Positions 49,753-59,722 are shown, counted from the stretch's first letter. The stretch: 64,000 nt of DNA from Streptomyces sp. 1331.2 (GCF_900199205.1 NZ_OBMJ01000001.1:6999001-7063000), one strand, 5' to 3'. The notes: a model not told the origin generated them from the letters alone. A program made the numbers and translations.

Positions 49753-51894
49753 CTACTCCACGGAGACGCCGAAGGCCGTCGCCAGCCCCGCCAGGCCGTC
49801 CGCCACCGCACGGCCCGACGGCTCGAACCGCCAGCCGCCCTGCGCCCGCCGGAACGCGCCCAGCACCATCGCCGAGTCCGGCACGCCCCCGTTGGCGCCC
49901 GGCCAGCGCGCAGGCCCGTCCGCGCCAGGACCGTACGACGCGTCCACCGCCAGCCCGTACACCTGGCCGAGCGGCAGAGGCGCGGGCCCCTCCTCCTCGG
50001 TGGAGACCGCGACCACCACCTCCTCGACGGCCGCCGGCAGCCGGCGAAGGTCGACGCTCAGCCGGGCCTCCCGGACCGGCTCGCCCGGCACCGAGCGCGT
50101 CGGGTGGAGGCGCGCGGCGCCGTCCGGGTCCTGCGGGTTGTTGAAGAAGACGAAGTGCTCGTCGCTCAGCACCCGGCCGCCCGCGCACAGGAAGGCCGTC
50201 ACGTCCAGCTCCACCGCGCCCCCGGTGGCGGCACGGCTCTGCCAGCTGACGGTCAGGGCGCTCTGCGCGTCCGCCTCCGGCGCCTGCTGCGGCTTCTCGG
50301 AGACCGGCGCACCGCCGCCCAGGCGCCCGCGCAGGCCCTGCTCGGCCAGCAGGTCGACCAGCTCCGGGCCGGTCACCAGTGTCAGCGGCTTGCCCTCGAT
50401 GTAGGTGTACGAGCCCCGGCCGAAGCCCGCCGTGGTGACGAGGATGCCCTTGATCGCGCCGTGGTGGCGCACGGTCGACTCCAGGTCGCGCACGGCCGTC
50501 GGCGGCACGGTCTTCCGGTACCGCTTCGCCTGGATGACGATCTTGCCGCCCGTCACCGGGTCCAGGTCCTCGGCCACCACGTCCACGCCGACGTCGCCGC
50601 TGCGGGCCGTGGTCATCACCCGGAACCCGCGCAGCCGGAACAGCTCGGCGATCAGCTCCTCGAACTCGATCGGGTCCATCTCGAAGAGGTCCGGATCGCC
50701 CTCCCCGCCCTGCCCCGCCACACTGCCGCCCACCTGCTCCGGCAGCCGGCCCGGCTTCACCTCGTCCAGCCGCTCCGGGCGCGAGGACAGCTTGCCGCCC
50801 AGGCCCAGCAGGCACTCCACCGGCGCCACCCGGTCCAGCGCCAGGGCGGCGAAGTCCGCGCGGGAGGCGGTCAGGGTGGACAGGAAGCGCTCCGCCTCCC
50901 GGCCCGTCGCCGGATCGATGCCCCGCACGAAACCGTTCAGCACCACCGAGTCCAGCAGGCCGTCCCGGTCCGCCCGGAACAGCTCCGCCGCCACCCGCAG
51001 CGCCGACTGCGCCAGCACCTCCCGGTACAGCGCCTTGCGCTCCGCAGCCGGGCGGGCCACCTCCGCCTCGCGGTCGTCCGACTTCACGTACCGCACCCGG
51101 GCCGCCGCCGGCACCACGTCCGGGCCCGGCAGCTCCCAGTTCACCACCAGCTCCCGGTTCGCCGCGTCCCAGGCCGCCTCCAGGGCGTGCGGGAAACCCT
51201 CCGGCCAGGCCGCCGAGGCGTACAGGCCCGCCGTGAAGTACTCCTGGACGGCCTCCGGTTCACCCGCCCGCAGGCGCCGCAGCAACTCCTCCGTCCCGGC
51301 CCCGCGCTCCGCCTCCTCGCGGCGGACGCGGTCCGCCCACGCCAGGTACTCCTGGTGGTAGGCGGCCAGCCGCTGCTGGCGGTCCGCCTCGCGTGCCTGC
51401 GCGGCGTACCAGTCCCGCTCGAACTCGGCCCGGGCCTGGGCGAGGTACTGCTCGTACTGGCGCCGCACACCCGCGTTACGGGCCTGGGCGGCGTCCGGCG
51501 GGGTGACGTAGTACTTCGGATCGCGCTGGTCCGGCATCGCGACGGCCACACCCAGCGGGCCCGGATCGAAGGGCGCCACCGGGCGCGGGGCCAGCAGCAC
51601 CTGCGGCCCGAAGGCGGGCGCCGCCAGACCGGCGGCCAGCAGACCGCGCAACTCCTCGACCCTGGCGTCCAGTTCGGCCGTCCGCTGGGCCGCCTCCGCC
51701 TCCCGCGACTGCTGGTAGGCCGCCTTCGCCTCCCGCTCGTTGCGGGCGGCCGCCCGCTGCGCCTCCCGCTGCGCGCGCTCGTGCCGCCTCAGTTCCGCCG
51801 CCTCGGCGCGCCAGCGGGCCTCCTCCCGGCGCTGCTGCTGCCGCTGCGCCTCCGCCCAGATCGCCAGCACCCCGCTGTTCCGCCGCCCCGCCAC
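49753..51894 (-). CDS. Coiled-coil / Mrr-type restriction endonuclease / TerD domain fusion protein
   Basis: A 713-aa multidomain protein. Residues about 12-170 are Arg/Glu/Gln/Ala-rich coiled coil (AQRQQQRREEARWRAEAAEL). A middle helical domain follows. Residues about 405-530 form an Mrr_cat nuclease-like domain with the PD-(D/E)xK core GVDVVAED (Asp438) and IVIQAKRY (Gln455-x-Lys457). The C-terminal 150 residues are a TerD/stress-protein domain (LDVTAFLCAGG...HFVFFNNPQDPDG...VYGLAVDASYG). GTG 51894 follows AAGGGG; GTG 51909 is an alternative. The combination of DNA cleavage with a calcium-binding tellurite/stress module points to phage or chemical-stress response. No methylase is nearby. 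Confidence 0.88.
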   Translation of the reverse strand: MAGRRNSGVLAIWAEAQRQQQRREEARWRAEAAELRRHERAQREAQRAAARNEREAKAAYQQSREAEAAQRTAELDARVEELRGLLAAGLAAPAFGPQVLLAPRPVAPFDPGPLGVAVAMPDQRDPKYYVTPPDAAQARNAGVRRQYEQYLAQARAEFERDWYAAQAREADRQQRLAAYHQEYLAWADRVRREEAERGAGTEELLRRLRAGEPEAVQEYFTAGLYASAAWPEGFPHALEAAWDAANRELVVNWELPGPDVVPAAARVRYVKSDDREAEVARPAAERKALYREVLAQSALRVAAELFRADRDGLLDSVVLNGFVRGIDPATGREAERFLSTLTASRADFAALALDRVAPVECLLGLGGKLSSRPERLDEVKPGRLPEQVGGSVAGQGGEGDPDLFEMDPIEFEELIAELFRLRGFRVMTTARSGDVGVDVVAEDLDPVTGGKIVIQAKRYRKTVPPTAVRDLESTVRHHGAIKGILVTTAGFGRGSYTYIEGKPLTLVTGPELVDLLAEQGLRGRLGGGAPVSEKPQQAPEADAQSALTVSWQSRAATGGAVELDVTAFLCAGGRVLSDEHFVFFNNPQDPDGAARLHPTRSVPGEPVREARLSVDLRRLPAAVEEVVVAVSTEEEGPAPLPLGQVYGLAVDASYGPGADGPARWPGANGGVPDSAMVLGAFRRAQGGWRFEPSGRAVADGLAGLATAFGVSVE

Positions 51895-52046
51895 CGTCCA
51901 CCCCTTCACGTCACCGCGCTGTCGCGCGACGGCCACAATAGAACGCCCGGTGAACCTGCCGCGACCTGCGCTTCCCACGAAGGGAGTGGACACCCGCACC
52001 GGGGTAGGTGAGGATCGCCAACACACCTGCTTCCGGGGGAGAGTTC

Positions 52047-52247
52047 ATGAAGCACACCGCCCTTCGCCGCCTCGCCGTGGCCGCCGCCGCAGCCGCCGCG
52101 ATCGCCGTCCCGACAGCCGGTACGGCCCACGCGGACTGGCCCAGCGGAAACAGCGCACCGACCGCCTACGGCTCGGACACGGGCAACACCTACGGGGCCT
52201 TCACGACGGGCGAGCGGGACTTGCCCTGGGTCGGCAACCCGGTCTAG
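52047..52247 (+). CDS. Very small secreted peptide
   Basis: A 66-aa protein: signal peptide (RRLAVAAAAAAAIAVPTAGT, cleavage near AHA-D at residue 30) and a mature peptide of about 37 residues rich in Gly, Asn, Ser and Thr with Trp (DWPSGNSAPT...TGERDLPWVGNPV). No cysteines. GGGGGAGAG precedes ATG 52047. It is divergent from the TerD/Mrr gene (153 bp gap). It could be a surface or signalling peptide; no family is recognised. Confidence 0.65.
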   Translation: MKHTALRRLAVAAAAAAAIAVPTAGTAHADWPSGNSAPTAYGSDTGNTYGAFTTGERDLPWVGNPV

Positions 52248-52315
52248 GCGCCCCGCGCTGTCAGTGCCCCGGGGTAGCCTCGATCCCTTCGACGGGCTCG
52301 ACGCGAGGGAGAGGC

Positions 52316-53239
52316 GTGACGATCGGGGCGCAGCGTGCGGGGTGGATGTCCACCGGGCTGAGCTGGCACGAGGGCCGTGCCCTGCTCGGGGCCGTGTCCG
52401 GTGCCCGGGTGCACGAGCGTGCGGTGGAGCCGGGCGTCGAGGTCGGCTGGCTGCTGCACGGCCCACGCCGGTGCACGGGTGCCTGGCTGGCCGGGGCGAC
52501 GGAGCGCACCCCCTGCCCGCACCACGCGGTGATCGATCCGGACGGCGGCCCGACGCAGTGCCCGGCCTGCCAGAGCGTGGACCGCGGCCTCGCCCTCGCG
52601 CGGGACCAGATCCTCGACGACGGCCGCACCTACCTGCTGTACCTCGCCTGGTTCGGCGAGGGCCTGCTGAAGGTCGGCCTGACGGCGGAGCAGCGCGGCG
52701 ACAGCCGGCTGCTCGAACAGGGCGCGCTGGCCTACGCGTTCACCGCCCGGGGCGGCCTGCCCGCCGTGCGCCGCGCCGAACTCACCGTCGCAGCCTCGGG
52801 CCTGGCCCGCGAGCGGTTCAAGTCCCGGCTGAAGACCGAGCACTGGTGGTCGCACGGCGATGCGGCGCACCGCCGTACGGTGCTGACCGCGGCCCGTGCC
52901 CAGGCGCACCGGCTGCTGGAGGGCCACGCCGTGGAACGGCTGGCGGACCGACCGGTGGTCGACCAGGTGGAGCGCTACGGCCTGGCCGGCGGCGCCCCGG
53001 AGGCCTACCGGGAGATCGCCGGGCTGGCCGACGGCGCGGTGGTGGCGGGCCGGCTGCGGGCGCCGATCGGCAAGCACCTCTTCCTGGACCAGGCGGACGG
53101 CTCCGGCCCGCTGCTGCTGGACACCCGGCGGCTCACCGGCTGGACGCTCACGCCCGTCTCCGGCCGCCCGTCCGAGGGTCTGGCCCTGCAGGAGCGGGTC
53201 CGTCCGCCGGAGCCGGACACCCAGGAGGCGCTGTTCTGA
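52316..53239 (+). CDS. DUF2797-like protein
   Basis: A 307-aa soluble protein. A likely zinc site is formed by RRCTGAW, PCPHHAV and QCPACQ (residues about 50-90). The following RTYLLYLAWFGEGLLKVGLT resembles the strand pattern of GIY-YIG-type domains, as noted for DUF2797. A nuclease-like or nucleic-acid role is therefore possible but unproven. GTG 52316 is preceded by AGGGAGAGG; ATG 52348 would remove 10 residues. It lies between the small secreted peptide and a gene relic. Confidence 0.75.
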   Translation: MTIGAQRAGWMSTGLSWHEGRALLGAVSGARVHERAVEPGVEVGWLLHGPRRCTGAWLAGATERTPCPHHAVIDPDGGPTQCPACQSVDRGLALARDQILDDGRTYLLYLAWFGEGLLKVGLTAEQRGDSRLLEQGALAYAFTARGGLPAVRRAELTVAASGLARERFKSRLKTEHWWSHGDAAHRRTVLTAARAQAHRLLEGHAVERLADRPVVDQVERYGLAGGAPEAYREIAGLADGAVVAGRLRAPIGKHLFLDQADGSGPLLLDTRRLTGWTLTPVSGRPSEGLALQERVRPPEPDTQEALF

Positions 53240-53281
53240 CCCTGCTCCGCCTCGGGCGGACCGCCCCCGACCAGCCTGCAG

Positions 53282-53366
53282 GGCCACGTGGACAAGCTGG
53301 AGGCCCAGGTCGCCCCTGGTGCTGCACGACTTCGGCGGTCCGGTCGGCATGGGCCCCGCCGTCCGC
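53282..53366 (+). pseudogene. Relic of an alpha/beta-hydrolase (haloalkane-dehalogenase-like) gene
   Basis: Two short matches in different frames: GHVDKLEAQVA from 53282 and LVLHDFGGPVGMGPAVR from 53316. In intact enzymes these lie next to each other: the helix before the nucleophile elbow, then H-D-x-G-G-P with the nucleophile Asp. Here a frameshift and deletion separate them and nothing else of the gene remains. It is called from motif shape only. Confidence 0.5.
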
Positions 53367-53407
53367 TGCCCGCCGCCCGCGTCTGGCTCCGGGCGGCGGC
53401 CGGTCGG

Positions 53408-53773
53408 TCAGCCGCTGAGCAGGGCGAGGAGCTGGTTCGCCAGCCCCAGCGCGGGCGCGGCGGCCTCGCCGAGGCTCTGGGCCACACCGGCCAGCAGGAG
53501 CAGGGTGTTGCGCCGCCTCCTCGGCTCCTCGGTGGCGGGGCTGGTCAGCACCGGCAGGGAATCGGCCAGACTCTGCCGGTCCGCCTCCTGGAGCCGGCCG
53601 TCCCGGGCCAGCTCGGTGACCACCGCGGCGAGCCGGGCGAAGAGCGCGACGACCTCCGGCGGCAGGGCCTGGCCGGCGCCCGGGCCGGTGTTGTGCTGGA
53701 CGCCGATGTTCCCGCTGCCGCCGTGGATGGTGACCCGGTCGCCGTACTGGATGTTCGGACGCTCGTCGTTCAC
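53408..53773 (-). CDS. Hypothetical protein with an N-terminal glycine-rich homotypic motif
   Basis: A 121-aa protein. Its N-terminus reads NIQYGDRVTIHGGSGNIGVQ, closely matching the C-terminal tail of the protein encoded just upstream (Q-x-GD-x-V-x-I-x-GG-x-GN-x-GV). The rest is helical (EVVALFARLAAVVTELARDG, and a hydrophobic NTLLLLAGVAQSLGEAAAPAL stretch near 90-110). The GTG start overlaps the upstream stop (GTGA, 53770-53773), so the pair is translationally coupled. The shared motif is like the short amyloid-type signalling motifs of bacterial NLR systems; this is a by-eye inference. Otherwise unknown. Confidence 0.7.
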   Translation of the reverse strand: MNDERPNIQYGDRVTIHGGSGNIGVQHNTGPGAGQALPPEVVALFARLAAVVTELARDGRLQEADRQSLADSLPVLTSPATEEPRRRRNTLLLLAGVAQSLGEAAAPALGLANQLLALLSG

Positions 53774-54471
53774 TTGCTGACCCCCGTGTTCCCCTGGCCA
53801 CCGTAGATGTTGACACTGTCGCCGAACTGGTACTGCCGTAGGTCGACGCTGATGCTCTGGACGATCTGCTGGAACTCGGCCTGCGGGTTCTCGATCGCGC
53901 GGGTGATGGTGGCCTGGAGCTCGAACGCGGGCTGCGGGATGCGCCAGGCCAGCACCGCGGTCGGCGGGCCCGCAGTGTCCACGGTCAGCACGTGCAGGTC
54001 GGGTCGTCGCAGCACCGGCCACGTGAAGATCAGGAAGTAGACCGCCACGGTGATCACCGCGCCGAGGACCGGACCGGCCCCGGAGTCCGAGGACGAACCG
54101 CCGTCGTACAGGCTCGACGAGCTGCGGGTGGCCAGCGAGCTCACGTACGCGAGCACGATGACGGCCAGAGTGAAGCCGAGCAGTCGTAGCAGCGCGCGGC
54201 GTCGGCCGGGCACGATCAGGGTGGTGCCGACCCGGGCGACGTTGGCCAGCGGGTACGCCGCCTGTCCGACCCAGAGGATGCGGTTGGTGACCGCGACCCG
54301 GATGCTGGCCGAGCCGTCGGCGGAGGCGCCGGGGGCGGGCGGTGGCGGGACGGCGGGTGGCAGCGGACCGAACGGCGGCGGTGTCGGCGGCCCGCCGGGT
54401 GGTGGCGGAACGTACGGGATGTGGCCGGTCCGGCCGGAGTCGGTGCGGTGGGTGGGATCGGTCGGCTGCAT
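53770..54471 (-). CDS. DUF6232-like two-TM membrane protein with a C-terminal homotypic motif
   Basis: A 233-aa protein: a Pro-rich N-terminus (about residues 20-50), an N-domain beginning IRVAVTNRILWVGQAAYPL and NVARVGTTLIVPG as in the DUF6232 family, two TM helices (LLGFTLAVIVLAYVSSL and VLGAVITVAVYFLIFTWPV), a beta-rich C-domain, and a tail YQFGDSVNIYGGQGNTGVSK. That tail repeats in the N-terminus of the next protein. The membrane position plus a shared short motif suggests that it recruits the 121-aa partner. Located between zinc-finger proteins and the partner gene, in one apparent operon. Confidence 0.78.
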   Translation of the reverse strand: MQPTDPTHRTDSGRTGHIPYVPPPPGGPPTPPPFGPLPPAVPPPPAPGASADGSASIRVAVTNRILWVGQAAYPLANVARVGTTLIVPGRRRALLRLLGFTLAVIVLAYVSSLATRSSSSLYDGGSSSDSGAGPVLGAVITVAVYFLIFTWPVLRRPDLHVLTVDTAGPPTAVLAWRIPQPAFELQATITRAIENPQAEFQQIVQSISVDLRQYQFGDSVNIYGGQGNTGVSK

Positions 54472-54610
54472 GGTGCTCTCCCCGAGGCTGCGGAAACGCG
54501 CGACGACCAATGAACCAGCGCACCGGATCCGGCACAAGTCGTTTGCGCCACATCATGTATGACGTCGCGTCAGTTCCGGAAGCCAAACCACTCTGCGGAA
54601 TGACAGTGAG

Positions 54611-54916
54611 TCAGCCCAGCCTGCTGCGCACCCCGCCCGGGCCGGACCGGGCCCGGCGGGAGAGCGGGGGGCGGGACGGGCGGACATCGGGGCGCGCAGC
54701 AGGCTCGACCGCCTCGGCGGCCCGGCGGGCGAGCGCGGCCCGGGCGGCGGCCAGCGCGACCCGGGCGTGCAGCGGGTCCTCCGCGACCCCGGCCGCCTGC
54801 TGGGCGCGCTGGCAGGCGGTGCACCAGAGCGGCGAGGCCGGCCCGTCCGGGTACACCATGCTCTCGGGCGGCAGGTAGTGCCCACCGCACTCGACGCACT
54901 CGAAGACCAACCTCAT
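54611..54916 (-). CDS. Small zinc-ribbon protein
   Basis: A 101-aa protein with an N-terminal zinc ribbon CVECGGHYLPPE...WCTACQRAQQA (residues about 7-43, two CxxC knuckles), an Ala/Arg-rich helix (ARVALAAARAALARRAAEAV), and a basic, disordered tail. The ATG overlaps the TGA of the preceding small gene (ATGA, 54913-54916). It may bind nucleic acid or act as a scaffold. No known function; it is in line with the DUF6232-like gene 139 bp downstream. Confidence 0.72.
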   Translation of the reverse strand: MRLVFECVECGGHYLPPESMVYPDGPASPLWCTACQRAQQAAGVAEDPLHARVALAAARAALARRAAEAVEPAARPDVRPSRPPLSRRARSGPGGVRSRLG

Positions 54917-55077
54917 CCGACGATCACCGTCCCGGATCCGTGGCACCGACCGCAGGGCGACCAGAACTCGTGGATCCTGGGCACCATGCTTCCTTCCTCG
55001 TCCAGCTCGACCGTGGCCTCGGTCTTCTGGGTCCCCCCGGACCCGCCGCAGCCGGCGCAGGACTGAACCTCGGGCAT
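54913..55077 (-). CDS. 54-aa protein with two DnaJ-type CxxCxGxG motifs
   Basis: A very short gene. Cys pairs SCAGCGGSG (residues 6-14) and PCGRCHGSG (41-49) are exactly the CxxCxGxG repeats of the DnaJ zinc finger, separated by an acidic spacer (EATVELDEEGS). Four cysteines would hold one zinc. GGAAGGACG lies before ATG 55077. The stop overlaps the next start (ATGA), so it is coupled to the zinc-ribbon gene. Possibly a small chaperone-like or redox-sensing zinc protein. Confidence 0.72.
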   Translation of the reverse strand: MPEVQSCAGCGGSGGTQKTEATVELDEEGSMVPRIHEFWSPCGRCHGSGTVIVG

Positions 55078-55245
55078 ATGCCGTCCTTCCGTGGCGGAGG
55101 ACCACCGTAGCGCGATTTCCCGTCAGGAAGCACTGCACGCGGCGATCCACCACCCTTACGGGGAGCGCGAGATGCCCGCGCGCACGCCCTCAGGTCGTCC
55201 ATCGACGGAAGCGAACGAGCGTCGAGATGTCACCCGCGGGAGGCG

Positions 55246-55979
55246 TCAACCACGGGCGGCCCGCAGGAACTCCCGGTTCATCGCCGCGATGCTGGGCAGC
55301 GGGATGCCCTTGGGGCAGGCCGTGGCGCACTCGCCGGTGTTGGTGCAGCCGCCGAAGCCCTCGGCGTCCATGGCCGCGACCATGTCCCGTACCCGGGAGG
55401 CCCGTTCGGGCGCGCCCTGCGGGAGCACGTTGAGGTGGACCACCTTGGCGGAGGTGAAGAGCATCGCCGAACCGTTGGGGCAGGCCGCCACGCAGGCGCC
55501 GCAGCCGATGCACTCGGCGTGCTCGAAGGCGGTGTCGGCGGCTTCCTTGGGCACGGGGGTGGCGTGCGCCTCGGGGGCGCTGCCGGTCGGAGCGGTGATG
55601 TAGCCGCCGGAGCCGATGATCCGGTCGAAGGCGGTGCGGTCCACCACCAGGTCCTTGACCACCGGGAAGGCCGCCGCCCGCCAGGGCTCGACGTCGATGG
55701 TGTCGCCGTCCCGGAAGTGCCGCATGTGCAGCTGGCAGGTGGTGGTCCGTTCCGGGCCGTGCGCCTGGCCGTTGATGACCATGCCGCAGGCGCCGCAGAT
55801 GCCCTCGCGGCAGTCGTGGTCGAAGGCGACGGGCTGGTCGCCCCGGGTGATCAGCTCCTCGTTGAGGGTGTCGAGCATCTCCAGGAAGGACATGTCCGGG
55901 CTGATCCCGCCGACCTGGTAGGTGGTCATCGACCCGGGGGCGTCCGGGCCCGCCTGGCGCCAGATGCGCAGGGTGAGGT

Positions 55980-55983
<4 letters not shown>
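55246..55983 (-). CDS. sdhB: Succinate dehydrogenase/fumarate reductase iron-sulfur subunit
   Basis: A 245-aa subunit relaying electrons from the flavoprotein to quinone. The N-terminal plant-type ferredoxin domain carries [10 protein letters not shown] (2Fe-2S, near residue 59) plus the later CQLHM. The C-terminal domain carries [12 protein letters not shown] (4Fe-4S) and [15 protein letters not shown] (3Fe-4S). ATG 55983 overlaps the sdhA stop (ATGA, 55980-55983). Last gene of an sdhC-sdhA-sdhB operon. Confidence 0.95.
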
Positions 55984-57919
<1,936 letters not shown>

Positions 57920-57923
<4 letters not shown>

Positions 57924-58624
57924 TTCACCACTCCGGTCATCACGGCCACGGGGACGGACAGGAAGCCCACGGTCAGCAGCAGCGCCAGGCCGTTGGCGGC
58001 CAGCTTCAGCGCCTTGTCGCGGCGGGCGTTGTTGGCGCCGAGGGTCTGGGCGGCGCTCCAGAAGCCGTGCCGGATGTGGAAGCCGAGGGCCACCACCGCG
58101 AGGATGTAGAACACGTCGCTGTACCAGCGGCCGAAGGTGCCCACCACGTTCTGGTAGACGTGCCCGTGCTCGGCGACCGGGTTCACGGTGAGCGTGGTGA
58201 GGTCCAGGATGTGCCAGACGATGAACAGCCCCAGGATCACCCCGCCCCAGCGCATGGTCCGGGTCGCGTAGTCGGCGCGCCGGCGCCGGTGCACGTACCT
58301 GCTCGGCCGGGCGGCCAGGTCGCGGCGGCTCAGCTGGTACGCGGAGACGCCGTGCAGCACGACGGCGGCCAGCAGGCCGAGCCGGGCGATCCACAGGAAC
58401 CACTCGTGGCCCAGGAACGGCTGGCCGATGGTGCGCAGCCAGGCCGCGTAGCCGTTGATGTCGTCGGGGCCGAAGAAGACCTTGAGGTTGCCCAGCATGT
58501 GCGCGACCAGGTACAGCAGCATGACCAGTCCGGTGACGGCCATGACCGCCTTCTTGCCGACGGTCGACCGCCACAGGGTCGCCAGGGTGGACGGATGCCG
58601 GCCCGTCCGCGTCGCGGTTGTCAT
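57920..58624 (-). CDS. sdhC: Succinate dehydrogenase cytochrome b subunit (type B anchor)
   Basis: A 234-aa five-helix di-haem b membrane anchor. Candidate axial histidines lie in [30 protein letters not shown] and [15 protein letters not shown], as in type-B succinate:quinone oxidoreductases. It passes electrons to menaquinone and anchors SdhAB. First gene of the operon; its start is 96 bp from a divergent LysR gene, with a perfect inverted repeat between. Confidence 0.94.
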
Positions 58625-58681
58625 GTCGGCAACGGTAGGGACGGCCGCCGGGGTGCGTCCAAGACATGCTGCGGCTCGCGG

Positions 58682-58700
58682 CGATAGGCACCGGCTATCG
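58682..58700. promoter_or_regulatory. LysR-type operator between sdhC and the LysR gene
   Basis: CGATAG (58682-58687) and CTATCG (58695-58700) form a perfect dyad with a 7-base spacer, including the typical ATA/TAT-containing LysR box. It is 20 bp from the regulator's start and about 60 bp from sdhC. Confidence 0.7.
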
Positions 58701-58720
58701 AAGCGGATTAACCTGGCCCT

Positions 58721-59656
58721 GTGCAGCTCCAGCAACTCCGCTACTTCCTGGCCGTCGCCGAGACCCGCCACTTCACCCGGGCGGCCGAGGCGGCGCATGT
58801 GGCACAGCCGTCCCTCTCGCAGCAGATCCGGTCGCTGGAACGGGAGTTGGGCGCCGAATTGTTCCACCGCACCCGGGGGAACATCGCCCTCACCGACGCC
58901 GGGGACGCCTTGTTGCCGCTGGCCCGGCGCATCCTCGCGGACACCGAGAGCGCCCGGCTGGCCGTCCAGGAGACGGTGCAGCTGCGCCGCGGCCGGGTGC
59001 GGCTGGGCGCGCCGCCGAGCCTGTGCACCAGCCTGGTGCCGGACGTGCTGCGGGTCTTCCGGGACCGCTACCCGGGCGTGGCACTGGTGGTCCGCGAGGG
59101 CGGCTCGCGCGACCTGGTCCGCTCGCTGGCGGCCGGGGAGCTGGACCTCGCGCTGATCATCACCCCGCCGAGCGGGGAGCAGGCGCCCGCCCTCGCCGTC
59201 ACCGAGCTCCTGCACGAGGAGCTGGTGTTGGTCTCCCCATTGGTCTCCACCGAGCGGCGGGCCCGGCGCAGGGCGCGGGTGGCGGAGCTGCGGGGGCGGC
59301 CGCTGGTGATGTTCCGGGAGGGCTACGACGTCCGCGAGGCGACGCTGGCGGCCTGCCGGGCGGCCGGGTTCGAGCCGGAGTTCGCGGTGGAGGGCGGCGA
59401 GATGGACGCGGTGCTGGGCTTCGTCCGGGCCGGGATCGGGCCCGCGGTGGTGCCCGGCATGGTGGCCGCCCGCTCGGGCCTCGCGGTCACCCCCTTCGCC
59501 GGGCCGGGCCTGGGCCGGACGATCGCCGTCGCGCACGGCCACGAGGTGCCGCTCACCCGAGCCGCCGAAGCCCTGCGCGCCACCCTGCTGGCCCACCTGC
59601 ACGACGCCGCCGGGGACGGCGAACTCCCGCCGGGGACGCGGCTGTTGCTGCCGTGA
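58721..59656 (+). CDS. LysR family transcriptional regulator
   Basis: A 311-aa LysR protein: an N-terminal winged helix (LQQLRYFLAVAETRHFTRAA, with AEAAHVAQPSLSQQIRSLER) and a periplasmic-binding-type effector domain from about residue 90 (RVRLGAPPSLCTSLVPDVLR...). It is divergent from sdhCAB with a perfect dyad in the 96-bp gap, so it most likely controls that operon and itself, perhaps in response to a C4-acid; this is inference. GTG 58721 gives the standard LysR N-terminus. Confidence 0.93.
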   Translation: MQLQQLRYFLAVAETRHFTRAAEAAHVAQPSLSQQIRSLERELGAELFHRTRGNIALTDAGDALLPLARRILADTESARLAVQETVQLRRGRVRLGAPPSLCTSLVPDVLRVFRDRYPGVALVVREGGSRDLVRSLAAGELDLALIITPPSGEQAPALAVTELLHEELVLVSPLVSTERRARRRARVAELRGRPLVMFREGYDVREATLAACRAAGFEPEFAVEGGEMDAVLGFVRAGIGPAVVPGMVAARSGLAVTPFAGPGLGRTIAVAHGHEVPLTRAAEALRATLLAHLHDAAGDGELPPGTRLLLP

Positions 59657-59663
59657 GCGAAGG

Positions 59664-59700
59664 GCGCGGGCCCCGACCGGCTTCCGGTCGGGGCCCGCGC
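59664..59700. terminator. Bidirectional terminator, 17-bp stem
   Basis: GCGCGGGCCCCGACCGG (59664-59680) pairs perfectly with 59684-59700 around CTT; between the convergent LysR and secreted-propeller genes. Confidence 0.9.
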
Positions 59701-59722
59701 AGCACGGGATCGGCTCCGGTGC

